The notes beneath the pieces were generated by a model. It did no database searches, was not told where the DNA came from, and saw only the letters and a list, made by a program, of their open reading frames with translations. The position numbers and the translations under genes were made by a program. From contig CALBZH010000877.1 of the NCBI GenBank assembly GCA_937889795.1, positions 1 through 8,792 of the forward strand: DNA of 8,792 nucleotides, given 5' to 3'. Below are positions 4,463-8,792 of this stretch, in pieces; position 1 is the stretch's first letter; each line of letters begins with the position of its first letter. The stretch is from an uncultured Syntrophobacteraceae bacterium. GTDB taxonomy: Bacteria > Desulfobacterota > Syntrophobacteria > Syntrophobacterales > Syntrophobacteraceae.

Positions 4463-7393
4463 ATGGATCGTCTTCACGGCTTTGATATGCTTCTCGAGCA
4501 AGAAATCCCAGAGCTCAAGACCATCGCCCGACTCTACAAGCACGCTCGAACCGGGGCCGAACTGCTCTCTCTCATCAATGACGACGAAAACAAGGTGTTC
4601 GGCATCACGTTCCGGACTCCGCCCAAGGACTCCACCGGCGTGGCCCACATTCTGGAGCACTCCGTCCTGTGCGGCTCCCGCAAATACCCCGTGAAAGAGC
4701 CCTTCGTCGAGCTTCTCAAGGGCTCTCTCAAGACCTTCTTGAACGCGTTCACTTACCCCGACAAGACCTGCTACCCCGTGGCCAGCCAGAATGCTCAGGA
4801 TTTCTACAACCTGATCGATGTCTACTTGGACGCCGTTTTCTACCCGCGGATCACCCCGGAGATCTTCCAACAGGAAGGCTGGCACTACGACCTGGAGGAT
4901 GCGGCCCAGCCCCTCACCTACAAAGGCGTCGTGTTCAACGAGATGAAAGGGGCCTACTCCTCACCGGACACGCTCCTAGCCGAATACACCCAGCAGTCGC
5001 TTTTCCCGGACACGACTTATGGGCTGGATTCGGGAGGAAACCCCAAGGTCATCCCACGCCTGACCTATGAGCAATTCAAATCCTTTCACGAGGATTACTA
5101 CCACCCATCCAACGCCCGGGTCTTCTTTTACGGAGACGACGATCCCGAACACCGCCTGGCGCTTCTCGACGCCTACCTTCGCGAGTTCGAGCCCAAAGCC
5201 GTGGATTCATCGGTTCCCCTTCAGAGCCCTTTCAGCGGTCCGCGGCGTATCACCCGGCACTATGCATCAGGGGAAGGGGACGGAAACGAGCGCGCCAAGC
5301 CCATGGTGACGGTGAGCTGGCTTCTCCCGGAAACGGCTGACCCGGTCACGAACCTCAGCCTGGTGATCTTGAGCTACGCCCTTCTTGGAATGCCCGGCTC
5401 CCCCCTCCGGAAAGCCCTGATCGACTCGGGACTGGGCGAGGACATCACCGGCGTAGGGCTGGAAAACGAGCTCCGTCAAATGTACTTTTCCACGGGCCTC
5501 AAGGGTCTTCGTCACGACAACGGAGACGAGATCGAATCCCTCATCCTGAAAACGCTGGCCGATCTATCGGCGAACGGCATTGACCCCGGCACCATTGAAG
5601 CGGCCTTTAACACCATCGAGTTTCGGCTTCGCGAAAACAACACAGGCTCCTTTCCCCGTGGGCTCGCCCTGATGCTGCGCTCGCTGACCACCTGGCTCTA
5701 TGGGCATGCCCCCCTCTCCTTGCTCCGGTTCGAAGGCCCGCTCGCCGAGATCAAATCCAAGATCGGGGCAGACCCGGCTTTCTTTTCTGGCCTCATCCGC
5801 AGCCATTTTCTCGATAACCCTCACCGGACAACCGTGCTTCTGCTTCCGGATCCGGAGCTCCGGCCGAAGGAAGAAGCTGCCGAGCGGGGAGAGCTTGACG
5901 AAATCCGACGAGATCTCTCCCATACGCAGATCGAGGAGCTCGTGTCGAGTACCCAGAGCCTTCGGCGCATGCAGGAAGCGCCCGATCCGCCTGAAGCCCT
6001 GGCGACGATTCCAACCCTCCGGATCGAAGACCTCGAGAGGAAGAACAAAACCATCCCCCTTGCCGTTCAAACTGAAGACGCTGGGCCGCTGCTCACCCAT
6101 GATCTGTTTACCAACGGCATCCTTTATCTCGACCTCGCCGTGGACCTCCACACGATCCCGCAGACCCTGCTGCCTTACGTTCCTCTATTTTCGAGGGGAC
6201 TCACCGAAATGGGCACCGAGCGGGACGATTACGTTGCGCTTTCCCAGCGCATCAGCCGAAAAACGGGAGGCATCTGGCCCGAGATCTTCACCGGCACCAC
6301 CACCGATTCCCGCGAAGGGATCGCCTGGCTCATCCTGAGGTCCAAGGCGACGAAGCGTCAGGCGGAGGACCTGTTCGAGATTCTCCGAGACGTTGTGTCC
6401 TCGACGCAGTGGGACAACCGGGACCGATTCCGCCAGATGGTCCTGGAGGAAAAGGCCCGCCATGAGCAGCGGTTGATCCCCAACGGCCATCAGATTGTCA
6501 GCCAACGCATCCGAGCACAGCACACGGAATCCGATTGGGTCACGGAGCGGACCAGCGGCTTGAGCTATCTCTTCTTCGTGCGAGACCTGGTCCAGCGCGT
6601 CGAAGAGGATTGGGCTGGTGTCCGTGTATCCCTGAATGAGCTTCAGAATTTGTTGCTCGATCAACGCCGATGGCTGTTCAATGTGACGTGCAGCGACAGC
6701 GATTGGTCCGAGCTCCATTCGGCGGTGTCCGACTTCAAGAGGATGCTCGCCCAACCCCGCTCCGCCGACCTTCCCAAGGTGCAATGGGCTCCCGATAGGG
6801 CGCCGACCTTCGAAGGGCTCGTGATCCCGAGCCAGGTCAACTACGTTGGCAAGGGCATCAACGCCTACGAGCTTGGCCATGAATTCCATGGCGCCCTGCT
6901 GGTCGCCGCCGGGTACCTGCGCAGCACCTGGCTGTGGGAGAGGGTCCGTGTTCAGGGGGGTGCCTACGGAGCCTTTTCCCAATTCGACCGGCATACCGGC
7001 AACCTGACCTTCGTGTCCTATCGCGACCCCAACTGCATGAAGACACTGGATACCTTTGACCAGGCGGCTGAGTTTCTGAGGTCTTCGGACTTCAGCCCCG
7101 GTGAGATCGTCAAGGGGATCATCGGGACCATCGGCACGCTTGACGCCTATCTGCTTCCCGACGCGCGCGGCTACCGCTCCATGCTGCGTCACTTGCTCCG
7201 GGACGATGAAGAGAGCCGCCAAAATATGCGCGATCAGGTACTCGCCACGACTGCGGCCGACTTCCGTCGCGCAGCTGACGTATTCGCCGACCTGAAGGAG
7301 CAGGGGATCGTCAAGGTTCTCGGCGCCAGATCAACCGTCGATGAGCTGGCCAGGGAGCTGCCCCACCCGGTCACCGTGACGCCTGTCCTGTGA
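4463..7393 (+). CDS. M16C zinc metallopeptidase, presequence protease (PreP)-like
   Basis: This 976-residue protein is an inverted-zinc-motif peptidase of the pitrilysin family, subfamily M16C, the type that closes around short unstructured peptides and cuts them. The active site is HILEH (His62, Glu65, His66) with third ligand Glu160 in NEMKGAYSSP; spacing matches the presequence proteases. LCGS just after the zinc motif and LNAFTYPDKTCYPVAS are also PreP-like. The central part (about 460-540) is charged and helical, as in the M16C-associated hinge region. The C-terminal half carries RVQGGAYG, with Arg829 and Tyr835 six residues apart as in the substrate-carboxylate-binding Arg/Tyr pair of PreP. 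No signal peptide or membrane segment is visible, so a cytoplasmic role in recycling peptides is most likely. It is full length and apparently intact. The gene stands alone: divergent from the MBL-fold gene and 156 bases from the next gene. Confidence 0.94.
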   Translation: MDRLHGFDMLLEQEIPELKTIARLYKHARTGAELLSLINDDENKVFGITFRTPPKDSTGVAHILEHSVLCGSRKYPVKEPFVELLKGSLKTFLNAFTYPDKTCYPVASQNAQDFYNLIDVYLDAVFYPRITPEIFQQEGWHYDLEDAAQPLTYKGVVFNEMKGAYSSPDTLLAEYTQQSLFPDTTYGLDSGGNPKVIPRLTYEQFKSFHEDYYHPSNARVFFYGDDDPEHRLALLDAYLREFEPKAVDSSVPLQSPFSGPRRITRHYASGEGDGNERAKPMVTVSWLLPETADPVTNLSLVILSYALLGMPGSPLRKALIDSGLGEDITGVGLENELRQMYFSTGLKGLRHDNGDEIESLILKTLADLSANGIDPGTIEAAFNTIEFRLRENNTGSFPRGLALMLRSLTTWLYGHAPLSLLRFEGPLAEIKSKIGADPAFFSGLIRSHFLDNPHRTTVLLLPDPELRPKEEAAERGELDEIRRDLSHTQIEELVSSTQSLRRMQEAPDPPEALATIPTLRIEDLERKNKTIPLAVQTEDAGPLLTHDLFTNGILYLDLAVDLHTIPQTLLPYVPLFSRGLTEMGTERDDYVALSQRISRKTGGIWPEIFTGTTTDSREGIAWLILRSKATKRQAEDLFEILRDVVSSTQWDNRDRFRQMVLEEKARHEQRLIPNGHQIVSQRIRAQHTESDWVTERTSGLSYLFFVRDLVQRVEEDWAGVRVSLNELQNLLLDQRRWLFNVTCSDSDWSELHSAVSDFKRMLAQPRSADLPKVQWAPDRAPTFEGLVIPSQVNYVGKGINAYELGHEFHGALLVAAGYLRSTWLWERVRVQGGAYGAFSQFDRHTGNLTFVSYRDPNCMKTLDTFDQAAEFLRSSDFSPGEIVKGIIGTIGTLDAYLLPDARGYRSMLRHLLRDDEESRQNMRDQVLATTAADFRRAADVFADLKEQGIVKVLGARSTVDELARELPHPVTVTPVL

Positions 7394-7538
7394 TTTTTCG
7401 TGGGGCTGCCCGAGGCTCCCTCATTGCCATTCTTGTAGATCCTTGAAAGGCGTGCTAATGTCGTCTCTGCGGCCGACGCACACGGGCCTTCTTCCTCAGC
7501 CTGAAACCAGTCGGTCGCAACAGACGAATCATCTTTGC

Positions 7539-7543
7539 AAGGA
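7539..7543 (+). promoter_or_regulatory. Ribosome binding site deciding the PilZ-like gene start
   Basis: AAGGA lies 6 bases before the ATG at 7550. The frame extends to a TTG at 7535, but that start would place the Shine-Dalgarno sequence inside the gene, so ATG 7550 is preferred. Confidence 0.6.
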
Positions 7544-7549
7544 CGAGAT

Positions 7550-7996
7550 ATGTGGTGGCCGTTCAACAAGAAGAAGCCCGCACCAAGACACACGATCCAC
7601 TGGCACGCGACCATGCATTGCTCGTTTCCCGAATACGAGCAGAACGTGCCCGTGGAGGTCCTCGAAATATCAAGCAAGGGCGCGCGCCTGCGCGTCGAGA
7701 AGCTGCAGGTGGGACCCTACCACCTGTTCGTCGGGGATCCTCTGGCCAAGTTTTCCCTTGCCTTTTCGCTCGACGACGGTGCGGTTGAAGCCCCCGTCGA
7801 ATTTCTCTGGTACAACCTTGAGGAAGGCAAGAGAACCTTCCTGGTGGATGTCGATTTTGCGGCGATGCCGGACGCCACCAAATCCGCGCTGAAGAAGGCC
7901 ATCAAACAGTTGACGCATTCCACGGCCGAGACGCCGACAAGCGCTGCCCTCCCAATGCCCGCGGAGAGGATCGATTCCGCGGATGAAACAGAATGA
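7550..7996 (+). CDS. PilZ-like domain protein, degenerate
   Basis: A 148-residue soluble protein that resembles PilZ domains, small beta-barrels that often bind cyclic di-GMP. After a basic N-terminus (WWPFNKKKPAPRH) come PVEVLEISSKGARLRVE (about 34-50), which matches the PilZ strand containing [D/N]xSxxG except that Glu replaces Asp/Asn (EISSKG, 39-44), then GPYHLFVGDPL and LAFSLDDGAVEAPVEFLWYN (about 55-89), matching the later strands. The RxxxR motif that grips c-di-GMP is not evident: only a single Arg13 is present and the region reads RHTIHWHA. The C-terminal tail (about 110-148) is Ala/Thr/Glu-rich and looks disordered. The gene lies 17 bases upstream of the HAD phosphatase gene and is probably in its operon. 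Function could be a PilZ adaptor that does not bind the nucleotide; the fold assignment rests on pattern recognition only. Confidence 0.6.
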   Translation: MWWPFNKKKPAPRHTIHWHATMHCSFPEYEQNVPVEVLEISSKGARLRVEKLQVGPYHLFVGDPLAKFSLAFSLDDGAVEAPVEFLWYNLEEGKRTFLVDVDFAAMPDATKSALKKAIKQLTHSTAETPTSAALPMPAERIDSADETE

Positions 7997-8013
7997 TCCG
8001 AAGAGGGTTCTGA

Positions 8014-8685
8014 ATGCGCTATCGGGCGGTTGTATTCGATCTGGACGGGACCCTGCTGGATACCCTCGAAGACCTCGCCAACGCGATGAACGCGGTCCTG
8101 AGCCGACACGGGCTCGTGACCCACGATTTGACGGCCTACAAGCGCATGGTCGGAGACGGGGTCCGCATGCTGGTCACGAGAGCACTGCCCGATTCTCTGC
8201 GCCGTGAGGAAACCATCACGGCCGTCGAGACGAAAATGCGGGCGGAGTACGCACGCCGCCAGCTGGAGCACACCCGCCCCTACCCCGGGATCCCCGAGCT
8301 TCTAAACGCCCTCGCCTCGAAGCACATCCCCATGGCCATCCTCTCCAACAAACCCCATGAAGCGACCCGGGCCGTTGTGGCCGCCCTGCTGTCTGCGTGG
8401 CAGTTCGATGTCGTGCAAGGGGAGACCCCGGAAACGCCTCGAAAGCCCGATCCGGTGGGTGCCCTCAGCATTGCCTCCCGCCTCGGAATTCCCCCCGAGG
8501 AATTCCTTTACGTCGGGGATACCGACACGGATATGAAGACGGCCAACCGCGCCGGCATGCTCGCGGTCGGAGCGCTCTGGGGATTCAGAGATCGGGAAGA
8601 GCTCCTGGCCCATGGAGCCCGAACACTCATCGAAACGCCCCTGCAGCTTCTCGAATGCTTCGATCATCCCCCTTCCCCTGCATGA
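8014..8685 (+). CDS. gph: HAD-superfamily phosphatase, phosphoglycolate phosphatase type
   Basis: A 223-residue cytoplasmic HAD hydrolase. Motif I is FDLDGTLLDT, with nucleophile Asp9 and acid/base Asp11; motif II is Ser111 in ILSNKP; motif III is Lys144 in RKPDP; motif IV is GDTDTD (168-173, Asp169 and Asp173 as Mg2+ ligands). The helical cap between motifs I and II (about 20-88) is the C1 type of phosphoglycolate phosphatase, and the LDT context fits Gph/PGMB relatives. Gph dephosphorylates 2-phosphoglycolate, formed for example during repair of oxidised DNA ends, but members of this group vary in substrate, so the symbol is tentative. ATG 8014 has GAGG 7 bases upstream. It lies 17 bases after the PilZ-like gene and 18 bases before the next gene, so a three-gene operon is likely. 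Confidence 0.88.
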   Translation: MRYRAVVFDLDGTLLDTLEDLANAMNAVLSRHGLVTHDLTAYKRMVGDGVRMLVTRALPDSLRREETITAVETKMRAEYARRQLEHTRPYPGIPELLNALASKHIPMAILSNKPHEATRAVVAALLSAWQFDVVQGETPETPRKPDPVGALSIASRLGIPPEEFLYVGDTDTDMKTANRAGMLAVGALWGFRDREELLAHGARTLIETPLQLLECFDHPPSPA

Positions 8686-8703
8686 AATCGCTGGAGCAGT
8701 CCC

Positions 8704-8792
8704 ATGACTGAAGTCAACCTCGAAGAAATCACCGAGCACCACTCCGGTGGACGGTTCGAGCTGATCTGCGGTCTGACCATCGCCTTCCTGGC
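8704..8792 (+). CDS. Start of an apparent membrane protein, 3' end outside the window
   Basis: Only 29 complete codons are present. The frame from ATG 8704 has GGAG (8693-8696) 7 bases upstream. The visible part is hydrophilic and acidic (MTEVNLEEITEHHSGGRFE) and then turns hydrophobic (LICGLTIAFL) just at the window edge. This is like the cytoplasmic lead-in to a first membrane segment of small DUF4337-like inner-membrane proteins, but too little is present to name a family. It lies 18 bases after the gph-like gene, so it probably belongs to the same transcript. Confidence 0.6.
   Translation, partial: MTEVNLEEITEHHSGGRFELICGLTIAFL

Noticed and set aside
6185..7222. Long minus-strand open frame opposite the M16C peptidase (345 residues)
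   Set aside because: It is antisense to conserved parts of the peptidase, including the Arg/Tyr motif, and shows no domain or ribosome binding site.
7433..7458. Promoter-like pair TTGTAG and TAATGT with a 17-base spacer before the PilZ-like gene
   Set aside because: Each hexamer matches the sigma-70 consensus at only three of six positions; a promoter is expected in this 156-base gap but the sequence does not single this one out.
1..8792. Search for CRISPR arrays, tandem repeats, IS ends, tRNA genes and defence genes
   Set aside because: No regularly spaced repeats, transposase motifs, tRNA-like cloverleaf or recognisable defence proteins were seen; the content is ordinary chromosomal genes.

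Overview
The window is GC-rich, densely coding bacterial chromosome. I saw no phage, transposon, CRISPR, rRNA or tRNA signal. Gene order and protein style (pdxJ-acpS-nnr-tsaE, a bacterial presequence-protease-like M16C peptidase, a DUF4389 protein, a PilZ-like protein beside a Gph-type phosphatase) suggest a Gram-negative bacterium. My best guess is Desulfobacterota (the former sulfate-reducing and syntrophic Deltaproteobacteria), but this is inferred from context and is not proven by any sequence here.

Layout. Bases 1-3037 (+) hold a tight four-gene housekeeping cluster: the 3' part of pdxJ (vitamin B6 synthesis), acpS (activation of acyl carrier protein), nnr (bifunctional NAD(P)H-hydrate repair) and tsaE (the ATPase of the tRNA t6A pathway). 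Gaps are 2 to 15 bases, so they are probably co-transcribed. A GC-rich hairpin (3056-3084) separates tsaE from two convergent minus-strand genes: a small DUF4389 membrane protein (3091-3399) and, upstream of it, an RNase Z-like metallo-beta-lactamase-fold hydrolase (3529-4293).

The AT-richer gap at 4294-4462 is divergent and carries an inverted repeat that could be an operator. It leads into a 976-residue M16C zinc peptidase of the PreP type (4463-7393, +). After a 156-base gap comes a second plus-strand group with gaps of 17-18 bases: a degenerate PilZ-like protein (7550-7996), a HAD phosphatase of the phosphoglycolate phosphatase type (8014-8685), and the first 29 codons of an apparent membrane protein that runs off the window (8704 onward).

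The first cluster supplies cofactors and keeps them functional (PLP, phosphopantetheinylated ACP, repaired NAD(P)H) and supports tRNA modification. The rest looks like ordinary chromosomal cargo. I found no convincing new multi-gene system. The points most worth a second look are the PilZ-like protein lacking the canonical c-di-GMP motif, the RNase Z-like protein that appears to lack the tRNA-binding arm, and the inverted repeat in the divergent promoter region.
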